64,000 nucleotides of DNA from JANPLG01 sp964609085. GTDB taxonomy: Bacteria > Armatimonadota > SYMT01. Shown here piece after piece: positions 51,722 to 60,727 of the stretch. Numbering within the stretch: the stretch's first letter is position 1; the number at the start of each line of letters is the position of its first letter. The notes under the pieces were generated by a model. That model was not told the origin of the DNA. It saw only the letters and a list, made by a program, of their open reading frames with translations, and ran no database searches. The translations under genes and the position numbers were made by a program. Location: positions 17,862 to 81,861 of the forward strand of contig CAZSRZ010000006.1 in the NCBI GenBank assembly GCA_964609085.1. Direction: 5' to 3'.

Positions 51722-52342
51722 TTACCCCGGCTGGCCCCCGCGTCCGACGAGCCGGACGGCCTGCTCATATTTGCTGAGAGCCACGGGCTCCATCTCCGCC
51801 ATACTGCGCAGCTCCGCGACAGCTCGGTCGAGTAACTCCTCTGCCCCGCGGATGAGTTCGAGTTCAAGTTCGCCCCCGGTGGCGGTCCCGGCAGGCCCGG
51901 AGAAGGTCACCTGATCCAGAGCGAGTTCCAGCTCCCCCTCCTCACCTGCAAAGTGGAGCAACCTCCTCCGGTTGTGAATCTGCAGCGCCTGTTCCAGCAG
52001 GCGGGGTTCGAAGGCGAGCGCGAGGGTTCTTTCCGCGGCAATCTTGATCAGCCACGCTCGGGGATCCGACCCATCCGCCGGTTCCTCGATCTCCACCCGG
52101 CGGGAGACGCCGGCCGAGACGCCCCCCAGCTTGAGGGTGAAGAGGCTGCGCGCCCGTAGGGTGCGCACCCGGACGGACCCACGCGACTCTGCCACCTCGC
52201 TGTCGGGTGTGTCCCAGTAGACGTCCGTCTGATCCCGCTCCTCTGTCGCGACCAGTGGCAGGGTGCCGAGGCGGGTGAGGCCGGAGATCGGCTCCGCGTC
52301 CGCGGCATTCGCCAGCCGAAACTTTGCTTCGGTTTCGATCAC
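51722..52342 (-). CDS. CYTH domain protein, probable triphosphatase
   Basis: A 206-residue protein beginning MIETEAKFRL, the ExExK signature of CYTH tunnel enzymes. Further basic and acidic strand motifs are present: VRVRTLRARSLFTLKLG, RRVEIEE, LELALDQVTFSG, GGELELELIRG. The family hydrolyses tripolyphosphate or makes cAMP/thiamine triphosphate products; next to ppk a polyphosphate-related triphosphatase is the likeliest. It starts with a GTG that overlaps the stop of the upstream TIM-barrel hydrolase gene. Confidence 0.85.
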   Translation of the reverse strand: MIETEAKFRLANAADAEPISGLTRLGTLPLVATEERDQTDVYWDTPDSEVAESRGSVRVRTLRARSLFTLKLGGVSAGVSRRVEIEEPADGSDPRAWLIKIAAERTLALAFEPRLLEQALQIHNRRRLLHFAGEEGELELALDQVTFSGPAGTATGGELELELIRGAEELLDRAVAELRSMAEMEPVALSKYEQAVRLVGRGGQPG

Positions 52343-53652
52343 GGTGCCGCTCCAGATGCGCTGAGGGCAGCCGTATTGGCCGCCTGTCGGCCGCGGATGT
52401 CGAAGCAGTCGTACTGGTTGTCGCGCATCACCCGCCGGGCGATGGCGATCGCGTCCCCTTCACGCAGATCCCCGTCGGCGACCTCGGCAGCGAGGGCCCG
52501 CTCCAGCCGTCGGCGTGACTGTCGAGCATAGGCAAGGGCGCTCGTCGGCCAGCGGGTGTCCCCACCGAAAGCGAACAGCTTATTGATGGGGGCGGTGTGA
52601 ATGAAGCTCCGGACAAACTGGGTCATCGTGTGTGGGTCCACCGACCACGCCCAGCAAAGATCCGCCCAGGCGTTGGGGTAGTGTTTTACGACCGCGATCA
52701 GTTCCGCGGAGTAGGGGTAGGCGGCATGCATCAGCACGAAGCGGCACTCGGGGTATCGCCGCAGGAGCGGCGTGAGGTGGCCCGCCCGAATGCGCTCGAC
52801 CGGCATCGTGCCGGTGCCGGCGTAGTAGCCCGTGTGGATCTTGAACGGCAGGTTGTGCTCAATGGCGTGCTCGACACCGCGGGCCCAGCACCAGTCACCC
52901 AGGCACAGGCGGGAGGCTTCATCGCGGCCCGTTGGGTCGCGCAGGGCTGCGTCCAGCGCCCGGGCGGCATCGGCGTCCGAGCGCTCCTCCCATATCAGCG
53001 TGCGCTGGTAGGCGTGCTGCGCCTTCACGGCGATGGCGAGTGGGCCGTGACGGGCGAAGAGGGTATGCATCGCCAACCGCAGGCTCTCCAGAGAGTTGAC
53101 GGACACGCTCGTCTCAGCATGGATCGAGGCGGCGTCGATCTCGCCCCGGCAAAACGACGCCCAGGACAGGTCGTAGAGAAAGAAGGCCGGATCCGACGCG
53201 TCAGGATCGCACATCCAGCGGAAGTCGTCGGTCTGGGTGTGGTCGAGCCCGGCAACTTCGCCCAGCAGGCGGCGCCGTTCGCCTGGCTGGCGCAGCCGCG
53301 CCAGGATGGGGGAGGCGGCCACCGCGCTCTCCGCGCCGATCTCCTCGATCCCGTACACCTCTCTTGCCAGCAACTGCACCGCCTCGCCGTACCCCGTGTG
53401 ACGGATCGCCGACCAGGCGCGACTCACCCCTCGCCATCGGACCTCCTCCGCGCCCTCGCCTTCGACGAGGGCGCGAACGGCGGCGGGCGACGCTCCGGCC
53501 GAGATCAGATCCGCCGGCACGTAGTTGGTGAACAGATCCTGCAGCACGTCGCGCGGGCCGTCATGAACCCAGGCCTCTTCCCGCTGCAGGTGCTCATGGG
53601 TGTCAACGAGACGCATTTCGGCTATGGCCAGGGAAAGATCGCTGGTGCTCAT
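52339..53652 (-). CDS. Amidohydrolase-family TIM-barrel protein
   Basis: A 437-residue cytoplasmic protein with LVDTHEHLQREE at the N-terminus (H-x-H metal motif), AVKAQHAYQRTL, LPFKIHTGYYAGTG, FVLMHAAYPYSAE and FGGDTRWPTS, the Amidohydro_2/uronate-isomerase-like order. It could be a hydrolase, decarboxylase or isomerase. GGAGGGCAG immediately before the ATG sets the start. Its stop overlaps the CYTH start by four bases, so the two are one unit; the functional link is unclear. Confidence 0.8.
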   Translation of the reverse strand: MSTSDLSLAIAEMRLVDTHEHLQREEAWVHDGPRDVLQDLFTNYVPADLISAGASPAAVRALVEGEGAEEVRWRGVSRAWSAIRHTGYGEAVQLLAREVYGIEEIGAESAVAASPILARLRQPGERRRLLGEVAGLDHTQTDDFRWMCDPDASDPAFFLYDLSWASFCRGEIDAASIHAETSVSVNSLESLRLAMHTLFARHGPLAIAVKAQHAYQRTLIWEERSDADAARALDAALRDPTGRDEASRLCLGDWCWARGVEHAIEHNLPFKIHTGYYAGTGTMPVERIRAGHLTPLLRRYPECRFVLMHAAYPYSAELIAVVKHYPNAWADLCWAWSVDPHTMTQFVRSFIHTAPINKLFAFGGDTRWPTSALAYARQSRRRLERALAAEVADGDLREGDAIAIARRVMRDNQYDCFDIRGRQAANTAALSASGAAP

Positions 53653-53818
53653 CTGCCCTCCGTACCGGTGCAGCCGTGTTCCGCGAGTGGAGCATCGGCG
53701 CTGCTGCTCCCAAGTCCGGCCTGTCCACGGCCAATCCCTTCGCCAAGATCCTGCCGAGGCGGGAGGACGGCGCTAAAACAGCGTGAGACCCTGGGAGGCG
53801 CCGGTGTTTGGTAACGGA

Positions 53819-55561
53819 ATGAAGTGGCTGGTATGGGGGTGGGCGGTTGCTGTCTCGGCTGCAGCGGCGCACGCGGCGCTGGCGCCTGGGCACCAGGAGC
53901 TGGAGCACCGGCTAGCCGAAGTGGCGGCCATCCCCGGAGAGCCGGGCCGGCTGGACACCGTCGGGATCACCCGGGGCGATGTCCCGATCCGGAGTCTCGA
54001 AGCCGCATCGGAAGTTGGGCCGGGGCAGCGCCGACTGATCGTGCTGGCGGGTCTGGATGGGGATGACCGCGGCGTCGATGCCGCGCTTGCCGCACTCCGC
54101 TGGTTCAAAATGCAGGCTCCTGCCGAGCTCCGGCGGACGTGGTCGATCACCGCCATCCCGTGCGGCAATCCCGAGGGCTGGGTGCGCCTCAAGCCTACCA
54201 ACGACTACTTCGGGAAGCCGACCGTCAACTACCCTCCCGCGGACGGCTACTACAACGATGTTCGGTCTGTCGAGAATCGCTATCTCTGGCGGTGGATCAC
54301 GTTCCAGGGTCCGGATCTCGTCCTCGACTTCCGCGGCGGCAACCGCACCGCCTGGACGGCCCCCGCGACGGCATCGGCGTTGCTTCCGACCCTGGTTGCC
54401 CGGCCGCTCCTCGCCGTCGACTCCCTGGCGATGGCGCTTGGAAAGCCAGGGCCCGCCGGATTCGGGACGGTGCCAGCGGTTGTCGTCGAGACGCGCGCGG
54501 CGGAGGGACCACGTGCCCTCGAGCAATGCCTGGTAGCGGCCCGCGGGCTGCCGAGATCGCCGCTCCGGCTGGCGTTGGAGTCGCGCCTCGCTCGCAAGCC
54601 AATGGACGTCGCGGTGGTGTTGGCGAAGCGCTACCCCCAAAAGCCGGCGATCACCTACATCTCCGCCACGGCGCTGCGGGGAGCGCTCCGTCTCGGTCAG
54701 CTCACTCGCGATCCGTCGTGGCGAGAGCGGGTGGTGAAGTCCCTGGACCCATGGTTGTCCGGCGCGCAGGAATCGCTGGACGATAAGCCGGATGGAGTGA
54801 AGCTGGCCGGGCACGCGGCGTTCGCCGCACTGGCCCTGGACGACGTCGGCAGTGAGCGGGGGAGGGCGCTCGCGCTGACGGCAGCGGACCGGTTCAGGCC
54901 GGAAGCCGCCGCCGGCACGGCCCGGTTTTCCGGAAGTGCGGTGGAAGACATCTTTATGCTGGGCAGCCTCTTGCCGCTGACGGATCGGCTCGACCCAGCC
55001 CGGGAAGATCGTGTCCTGTTGCATCGGACGCTCTCCGAGTTGACCATCGCGCTGCAGACCGAGGACGGCCTGTTCCGTCACTCCCGCCAGACCGAAGTAC
55101 GCTGGGGGCGGGGGAACGGCTTCGCGGCGCTGGGGATGGCGGAGGCCCTGGCGGGGCTGCCGGATGGAGCCGCCCGCACCTCGTTGCTTCGCAACTTCCG
55201 TCGGCAGATGGCCGCGTTGAAGCTGGCACAGGCCCCGGATGGCACCTGGCGCCAGATCATCGACAAACCGGAAAGCTACCGCGAGTACACGGCCACCGCC
55301 ATGATCCTGGCGGCGATGGCCAGGGGCGTCCGGCTGAAGTGGCTGCCTGCGGACTACCGCGCGACGGTCAGCCGCGCCTGGAACGCCGTGTCCGCCCGCA
55401 CCAACCTGAGCGGTGAGCTGATCGACGTGTGCGAGGGCACGGGACCCGGTCCGAGCGTCCGCTATTACCTCGACCGGCGTGCCCTCGAAGGCGGCGATGA
55501 CCGAGGCGGAGCTATGGGCCTGACTGCGGCGCTCGAGATGGCCGAGTTGACGGCGGGCTGA
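53819..55561 (+). CDS. Exported fusion of a degenerate M14-like domain with a GH88/105-like domain
   Basis: A 580-residue protein from the ATG at 53819, which gives the signal peptide MKWLVWGWAVAVSAAAAHA (a GTG at 53783 is possible). Residues about 50-240 follow the M14 carboxypeptidase layout, including IPCGNPEGW and PDLVLDF, but HGDE reads LDGDD and the later His is Arg, so zinc binding is lost. Residues about 270-560 resemble GH88/105 unsaturated glycuronyl hydrolases (EDGLFRHS, WGRGNGFAALGMAEAL, DGTWRQIID, YREYTATAMILAAMARGV). The substrate, probably a uronate-containing polysaccharide fragment, is inferred. Confidence 0.75.
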   Translation: MKWLVWGWAVAVSAAAAHAALAPGHQELEHRLAEVAAIPGEPGRLDTVGITRGDVPIRSLEAASEVGPGQRRLIVLAGLDGDDRGVDAALAALRWFKMQAPAELRRTWSITAIPCGNPEGWVRLKPTNDYFGKPTVNYPPADGYYNDVRSVENRYLWRWITFQGPDLVLDFRGGNRTAWTAPATASALLPTLVARPLLAVDSLAMALGKPGPAGFGTVPAVVVETRAAEGPRALEQCLVAARGLPRSPLRLALESRLARKPMDVAVVLAKRYPQKPAITYISATALRGALRLGQLTRDPSWRERVVKSLDPWLSGAQESLDDKPDGVKLAGHAAFAALALDDVGSERGRALALTAADRFRPEAAAGTARFSGSAVEDIFMLGSLLPLTDRLDPAREDRVLLHRTLSELTIALQTEDGLFRHSRQTEVRWGRGNGFAALGMAEALAGLPDGAARTSLLRNFRRQMAALKLAQAPDGTWRQIIDKPESYREYTATAMILAAMARGVRLKWLPADYRATVSRAWNAVSARTNLSGELIDVCEGTGPGPSVRYYLDRRALEGGDDRGGAMGLTAALEMAELTAG

Positions 55562-55567
55562 GCGGCG

Positions 55568-56326
55568 GTGCAGGTGATCCGCGAGTTGTGGGCCGGTTGG
55601 CGGCACCCGGACCGGCGCCGGGAGTGCCCGATCTGCGGCACGGTCTCAGCCCTCTTCGGTCCGGTCGGCCAGTCGAACCCTCTGCTCACCGAGCTGCAGG
55701 TGGTCGGTGGCGGGCGCCGCCTGCATGTGGTCTGCCCGCGCTGCTGCTCCACGGACCGCGAGCGGCTGGTCTACCTCTACCTGCGCGATCAGGGTTGGTT
55801 CCAGCCCCGCCGCGAGCGAATCCTGCACGTCGGTCCGGAGAGATCGCTCGGGGCCGTCCTCACCAGGACGGCGGGGTTGAGGTATGTGTCGGCGGATCTG
55901 AAGTTGCGACGGGCACGGCTGCGGGCGGACCTCACCTCCCTGCCTTTCGCCGACCGCGCCTTCGGCCTGGTGATCTGTAACCACGTGCTCGAGCACATCC
56001 CCGACGAGGGAAAGGCGTTGGCCGAGATCCGCCGCGTCCTGGAACCGGGTGGCCAGGCGGTCCTCCAGGTGCCGATCAGCTCGGCTCTCACCCACACTCG
56101 CGAGGACCCCTCGATCACCGATGCCGAAGGACGCCATCGCACGTTTGGCCAGGCGGACCATGTACGCCTCCACGCCCGCGACTATCCTGATCGTCTGGCA
56201 GCGGCTGGATTCTCCGTCACCGTTCTGGATCCCGAGGAAACCTGGGGCCGGGAAACGATGCGCCGCTACGGGCTCATTCGGGGTGAGCGCCTCCACACGG
56301 TCCGCATCCCGCCCGGGCAGGACTGA
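55568..56326 (+). CDS. SAM-dependent methyltransferase with N-terminal zinc ribbon
   Basis: A 252-residue protein. CPICG (about 20-24) and CPRCC (about 56-60) form a probable zinc ribbon. The class I fold follows: ILHVGPERSLGAVL, YVSADLKLRRARLRADLTSLPFADRAFGLVICNHVLEHIPDEGKALAEIRRVLEPGG, the Methyltransf_11 pattern. The GTG at 55568 is six bases after the preceding stop. Substrate unknown; proteins of this kind occur in cell-surface glycan loci. Confidence 0.88.
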   Translation: MQVIRELWAGWRHPDRRRECPICGTVSALFGPVGQSNPLLTELQVVGGGRRLHVVCPRCCSTDRERLVYLYLRDQGWFQPRRERILHVGPERSLGAVLTRTAGLRYVSADLKLRRARLRADLTSLPFADRAFGLVICNHVLEHIPDEGKALAEIRRVLEPGGQAVLQVPISSALTHTREDPSITDAEGRHRTFGQADHVRLHARDYPDRLAAAGFSVTVLDPEETWGRETMRRYGLIRGERLHTVRIPPGQD

Positions 56327-56379
56327 GGAGCGCCCCGTCCCAATCTTTAAGCATTCGGACCGGGTTGGAGGAGTACGCC

Positions 56380-56868
56380 GTGAAGTGCCCTGCCTGCGAG
56401 GCGGACCTGAGAGAGTTGTGCACGGGGCCGACAGTTGTCGACCTCTGCCATGCCTGTGGCGGTGCCTGGTTCGACCACAGAGAGTTGGAGCAGTTCGATC
56501 AGTCGCACGAGCCGGCCGCCGGACTGACCGCCGTATCCCCGCAGCGCGCGGTGGACCCCGCCCCGCGTCGCGGATGCCCACGCTGCGCAGAGAGCGGCGA
56601 GCGCGTGGTGATGATGCGCCACTTCTACAGCACCCAGCGGGTGGTCGAGGTGGACCAATGCCCCGCCTGCGGCGGATTCTGGCTCGATCACGGGGAGTTG
56701 GAGAAAGTGCGGGCCGAATCGACGTCGGCCAAGTCGGGCGACGAGGGCGGGCGCAAGACTCCCATCCCGGAGGAGCTCCTCGTTGAGCACTGCCGCGCCG
56801 TCGCCGGCTCGGGCTTCTTCACGCGCCTCGCGCGTACGCTTTCCGCTTCCTGGCGCACCGGCGGCTGA
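56380..56868 (+). CDS. Two-ribbon zinc finger protein (TFIIB-type, zf-TFIIB)
   Basis: A 162-residue protein with two copies of the CxxC...CxxCGG-x-WxDxxELE ribbon: CPACEAD...CHACGGAWFDHRELEQ (about 3-40) and CPRCAES...CPACGGFWLDHGELEK (about 65-107). GGAGGAG six bases before the GTG at 56380 sets the start against a TTG at 56365. Function of the family is unknown. The tail is helical. Confidence 0.88.
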   Translation: MKCPACEADLRELCTGPTVVDLCHACGGAWFDHRELEQFDQSHEPAAGLTAVSPQRAVDPAPRRGCPRCAESGERVVMMRHFYSTQRVVEVDQCPACGGFWLDHGELEKVRAESTSAKSGDEGGRKTPIPEELLVEHCRAVAGSGFFTRLARTLSASWRTGG

Positions 56869-56879
56869 GCCGCCGGCAC

Positions 56880-57665
56880 TCACTCCAACTCCAGCCCGGG
56901 GAAGGCTTCGGCGACCGCCTGCCAGGTGGTGTAGCCCAGAAAGTGGGTCCATAGCTCTGCAGCGGATGCGGCGTCCAGATGCGGCCAGGAGCGGCGGGCG
57001 TACTGCAGATCACGGGCCATGGAGTGGGCTTCGACCGCACACGGGCTCTCGGCCTCCACGATCAGGAGCAGATAGTACTGGTCCGTCCGGCCGGGGAGCA
57101 CGCGGAGACAGTCCAGGCTCCGGTAGAGCTGGATGCGGCGATCGTACCAGGGCAGCGGTGCCTTCAGGGACTTCTCGTCCTTCCGTGCCTCAATGAAGAT
57201 AGTGGCCTGATCGGTGCGCAGAACGGCATCCGGCTTCGCCTGTCCCTCAAGCGCCCACCAGCTTCGAGGTTGGTTCACAATTCCTTCGGCGAGTTGCCGC
57301 GCATAGGCATCCACACCACGCAGGGCCTCGGCGAGCGCATGGGGATTGCCCTGCATAAACGCCCGCCGCGCATTCTGCGTCATGGGGCGGTAGACGCGCT
57401 GGACGCCGTCTGCATCCACCGGCCAGACCAGGCGATGCCGATGGTTGAGCAGGTAGGCCAGGAACTCCGGCGGGGCCGGGGAGCGGAAGTCCAGTGTCGG
57501 CGGTTCGATCAGGGTACCCGGCCATCCTTCGTCATCCGGCAGCTCCAGCTCGGCGGCGCGGCTGCCAAGTCGTAGGAAGGGGGCCAGCCAGGCGGTGCCG
57601 CTCTGGTCGAGGCGGGTCAGGTGTTCGAGGGCGGGTTGGGTACGTGATAGCGTGGTAGGGTTCAC
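56880..57665 (-). CDS. Conserved hypothetical with PD-(D/E)xK-like segment
   Basis: A 261-residue protein. The segment WALEGQAKPDAVLRTDQATIFIEARKDEKS at about 138-167 follows the PD...(E/D)xK nuclease pattern, with ExR-K in place of ExK, and later strands YYLLLIVEAE support a restriction-like fold. No DNA-binding part is evident. It stands alone, minus strand, between plus-strand genes. It could be a nuclease or an inactive relative; the call is by pattern only. Confidence 0.55.
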   Translation of the reverse strand: MNPTTLSRTQPALEHLTRLDQSGTAWLAPFLRLGSRAAELELPDDEGWPGTLIEPPTLDFRSPAPPEFLAYLLNHRHRLVWPVDADGVQRVYRPMTQNARRAFMQGNPHALAEALRGVDAYARQLAEGIVNQPRSWWALEGQAKPDAVLRTDQATIFIEARKDEKSLKAPLPWYDRRIQLYRSLDCLRVLPGRTDQYYLLLIVEAESPCAVEAHSMARDLQYARRSWPHLDAASAAELWTHFLGYTTWQAVAEAFPGLELE

Positions 57666-57753
57666 AAGTCAGTCTCAGTCGTTCGCTCGTAAGCCTACCA
57701 CGTCCGACCTTCGGCGGAGGGAGGGCTTGACTACCCGGGGGGACAAGTGTGAG

Positions 57754-58881
57754 ATGGGGCTTCCGCACAGCATGAAACGGCTCCGTCTACTCTTCTCCCT
57801 GTTGTTGGCCGGGATGCTCCCGGCGGTGCTTTCGCCTGCTCCTGGGCACGCACAGGCGGTCGGGTGGGATGGGGTTGCCGGACGGCTTCAGCCGGAGTTT
57901 CAGCCAGGACATTGGGGGTCAATCTACGCAGCCGCTGGCCTGGCGAGCCTGACGCAAAAGCCGCCGGACCAATCCGAGGCCGCATGGCGAGCGGTGACAG
58001 GCGTGCGCCTGGCGCAGTGGGGCTTTCCGCGTTACGCGTTTCTCCAGGCTGGCACGCGGCTTGACCTGGATCCACAGGGGTTCGTGGCCAGTAATGATCG
58101 GCTGGTGGTGCTCGGTTTCAGAGGGACTGAGCCAACCAAACCGCAGGACCTGGTGACGGATGTGCGGATTGAGCAGCTTCCCGCCCCGGAGTTGGGTCTG
58201 CCGGGCGGGGCGAGGGTGCACGCGGGATTCTTGCGCGCGGCTCGGGCCGTGGCGTCCAGCATGCTCCGTGAGGTGGCGGCTCACTCCGTCGACCCAGACG
58301 GCCTGCGCAAACCGGTCTGGCTTGTCGGGCACAGCATGGGCGGGGCGATCTCAATCTTGAGCGCCTTGCGGCTAAGCCTCCTGACCGACGGATCCGGCCA
58401 GCCCCTCCTGCCCCGGTTGGCGCTCTTCACCTTCGGCATGCCGCGCGTCGGCAACCCTGCTTTCTGCGCTGCCTTCGCCCAACGTGTGCCGGCCAGCACC
58501 CGAGTGGTCTACGGCAAGGACTGGGTCCCCTGTGTCCCGCCCTCGATGATCCCGCTGACGCCGATTCGCTATCAACACGTTGCAAACGGCATCTACTTCG
58601 GACCCGACAACCGGCTCCGATCTTCCCCTACGGATTGTCCGTTTACCCTGCATGCCGGGTTCTTCGATCGACTCACCCTACCCTCGCTCGGCGGGGTGAT
58701 GGAGCGGGGGGTTGACTTTGGTGCGCTGGGTCGTCGCTTCACCAACGGAGTGGGAACGCTCGCCCGATCCGTGACGCGGGAACCGGACGAATTGGCGCAC
58801 CATCACCTGGAGTATTACCTGCGCGCACTCCGCCTCGCCATCCCGGAAGCGGAGCGCGCGGGTTGGCCGCCGCCACCATGA
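57754..58881 (+). CDS. Exported class 3-type lipase
   Basis: A 375-residue protein from the ATG at 57754, with a second possible ATG at 57772. The signal peptide is RLRLLFSLLLAGMLPAVLS. The nucleophile elbow is GHSMGG with Ser194, preceded by VVLGFRGTEPTK, the oxyanion-loop pattern of the lipase_3 family, and followed by FTFGMPRVGNPAFCAAF with the catalytic Asp region and HHHLEYYLRAL with the candidate His. It overlaps the sulfatase gene by four bases (ATGA). Substrate probably a lipid ester. Confidence 0.88.
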   Translation: MGLPHSMKRLRLLFSLLLAGMLPAVLSPAPGHAQAVGWDGVAGRLQPEFQPGHWGSIYAAAGLASLTQKPPDQSEAAWRAVTGVRLAQWGFPRYAFLQAGTRLDLDPQGFVASNDRLVVLGFRGTEPTKPQDLVTDVRIEQLPAPELGLPGGARVHAGFLRAARAVASSMLREVAAHSVDPDGLRKPVWLVGHSMGGAISILSALRLSLLTDGSGQPLLPRLALFTFGMPRVGNPAFCAAFAQRVPASTRVVYGKDWVPCVPPSMIPLTPIRYQHVANGIYFGPDNRLRSSPTDCPFTLHAGFFDRLTLPSLGGVMERGVDFGALGRRFTNGVGTLARSVTREPDELAHHHLEYYLRALRLAIPEAERAGWPPPP

Positions 58882-60617
58882 CTCGGCTTCGACAGTTGGT
58901 GGCGGCCGCGCTTTTCGGGCTCGCCTTCGTCCCCCCGGCATCCAGCCGGGGTGGGGCGCCGCCCGGCGTTCGCCGCCCGAACATCCTCCTGATCGTCACC
59001 GACGATCAGGGCTACGGCGAGCTGCGGCTGCACGGCAATCCGGACATCGAGACCCCCAACCTGGATCGCCTGGCCGCCGAGGGCTTGCGGATGACGCACT
59101 TCTACGCCAGCCCTGTCTGCACCCCCACACGAGCCGCGCTGATGACCGGGCGGTACGCGCAGCGCACAGGCGCCATCGATACCTACCTCGGCCGAGATAC
59201 ACTGGCCGCCAACGAGACCACCCTCGCCCAAGTGCTTGGCCGGGCGGGGTACCGCACCGGGCTGATCGGGAAGTGGCACCTCGGTCGCTACATGCGTTAC
59301 CACCCGAATGAGCGCGGATTCGACCACTTTTTCGGTTTCTGGCAGTACGGTTTCATCAACCGCTACTTCGATTCCGAGGAACTCTGGGAGAACAAGCAAC
59401 CCATCACCACCGCCGGCTACGTGACGGACGTGTTGACGGACCAGGCGATCCGGTTCATTCAGGGGGAGCCAGCTCGGCCCTTCTTTCTCTACCTGGCATA
59501 CAACGCCCCGCACGCGCCCCGGCTCGCACCGGATGCCGCCGTGGAGCGCTGTCTGCGCCGCGGCATGCCACTTGCCGATGCCCAGACGTACGCTATGGTC
59601 GAACGGGTGGATGCCGGAGTAGGCAAGTTGCTGGCCCGGTTGGACGCCTCGGGACGGCGCGACAACACCCTTGTGCTCTTCATGTCCGACAACGGCGGGA
59701 CCACCCGCCGCTATGCCGCAGGCTTGCGAGACCTTAAAGGGACGGTCTACGAGGGGGGGATTCGTGTGCCGCTGTTTGCGCGGTGGCCTGCTCGATGGCC
59801 GTCGGGACGGGTGATTGAGACGCCCGCGCAGCACATCGACCTCTTTCCCACTCTCTGTCAGGCGGCGGAGATTCTGCCTGCCGGCACTCTCCCGCTGGAC
59901 GGCAAGAGCCTGCTTCCGCTCTGGTCGGGCACCGGACCTCAGGATCCTCCGCATCCGTTTCTCTACCACCAGTGGACCCGCGTGCGACCGAGCGCGGAGC
60001 AGAACTGGGCGATCCATGACTGCCGGGACCCCGGGGCGCTCTGGAAACTGGCCAACGGAGCGCTCTACAACCTGACGGATGATCCGGGGGAGTCTCGCGA
60101 TCAGGCGGCTGCCCAGCCGGCACGTGTCGCTCTATTGCGGCGGACTTTTCTGGAGTGGTTTCGGGATGTGACCGCGGGACAGAGCTATCAGCGCGTGCCG
60201 ATCGAGGTCGGGCGTGAGGATGAAAACCCTGTTGAGATCGATCTCACCTGGGGCGAGCCCACCGGCGGTCCATTGCGTCCTGAGTACCGGCATTACAACC
60301 GCGACGTCTTGACGAACTGGACGAAGCCCGGAGAAGCTGTGGAGTGGAGGGTCGACGTGCTGAAGAGCGGTCGCTACCAGGTGGAGATGGTCTACGGCTG
60401 CGAGGCGGCGGACGCGGGCGCCCGGATTCGGCTGTCTCTGGGGCAGGCCGCGCTCTCCGCCACGGTCCGGGCGCTTGGCGGTGTTGACGGCTACATCCAT
60501 CGGGCAGTCGGTGACATGCGGCTGAAGAGCGGTCGGGGGGTGCTGCGGCTCGAGGCGGTTGCCGTCCCCGGCAGCAAGGTGATGGAGCTGCACAAGCTGA
60601 TTCTCCGCCGGCTGTAG
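58878..60617 (+). CDS. Exported type I sulfatase
   Basis: A 579-residue protein with a signal peptide (LVAAALFGLAFVPPASS). PNILLIVTDDQGYGEL gives the calcium Asp pair, and Cys81 in CTPTRAALMTGR is the residue converted to formylglycine. GLIGKWHLG, FFLYLAYNAPHAP and VLFMSDNGG complete the sulfatase set. The last 130 residues (WRVDVLKSGRYQVEMVYGC...) form a beta domain like the carbohydrate-binding part of planctomycete-type arylsulfatases. A maturase gene is not in the window. Confidence 0.94.
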   Translation: MTRLRQLVAAALFGLAFVPPASSRGGAPPGVRRPNILLIVTDDQGYGELRLHGNPDIETPNLDRLAAEGLRMTHFYASPVCTPTRAALMTGRYAQRTGAIDTYLGRDTLAANETTLAQVLGRAGYRTGLIGKWHLGRYMRYHPNERGFDHFFGFWQYGFINRYFDSEELWENKQPITTAGYVTDVLTDQAIRFIQGEPARPFFLYLAYNAPHAPRLAPDAAVERCLRRGMPLADAQTYAMVERVDAGVGKLLARLDASGRRDNTLVLFMSDNGGTTRRYAAGLRDLKGTVYEGGIRVPLFARWPARWPSGRVIETPAQHIDLFPTLCQAAEILPAGTLPLDGKSLLPLWSGTGPQDPPHPFLYHQWTRVRPSAEQNWAIHDCRDPGALWKLANGALYNLTDDPGESRDQAAAQPARVALLRRTFLEWFRDVTAGQSYQRVPIEVGREDENPVEIDLTWGEPTGGPLRPEYRHYNRDVLTNWTKPGEAVEWRVDVLKSGRYQVEMVYGCEAADAGARIRLSLGQAALSATVRALGGVDGYIHRAVGDMRLKSGRGVLRLEAVAVPGSKVMELHKLILRRL

Positions 60618-60727
60618 TCTGCCGTGAGCGGCTTCCCGGAAGGGGATCCGACAGGGAGTTCAGCCACCGATCGGGAACTAAGGATTTTCTGAGGCAGCAA
60701 GCCGCAGATCGGGCATGAGGAGAGAGC

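Noticed and set aside
53912..55606. 564-residue minus-strand reading frame
   Set aside because: Antisense shadow of the M14/GH105 fusion with Arg/Gln-rich composition and no motif.
60618..60727. tRNA or other small RNA in short intergenic gaps
   Set aside because: No cloverleaf, T-loop consensus or CCA-type end was found here or in the other gaps examined by eye.
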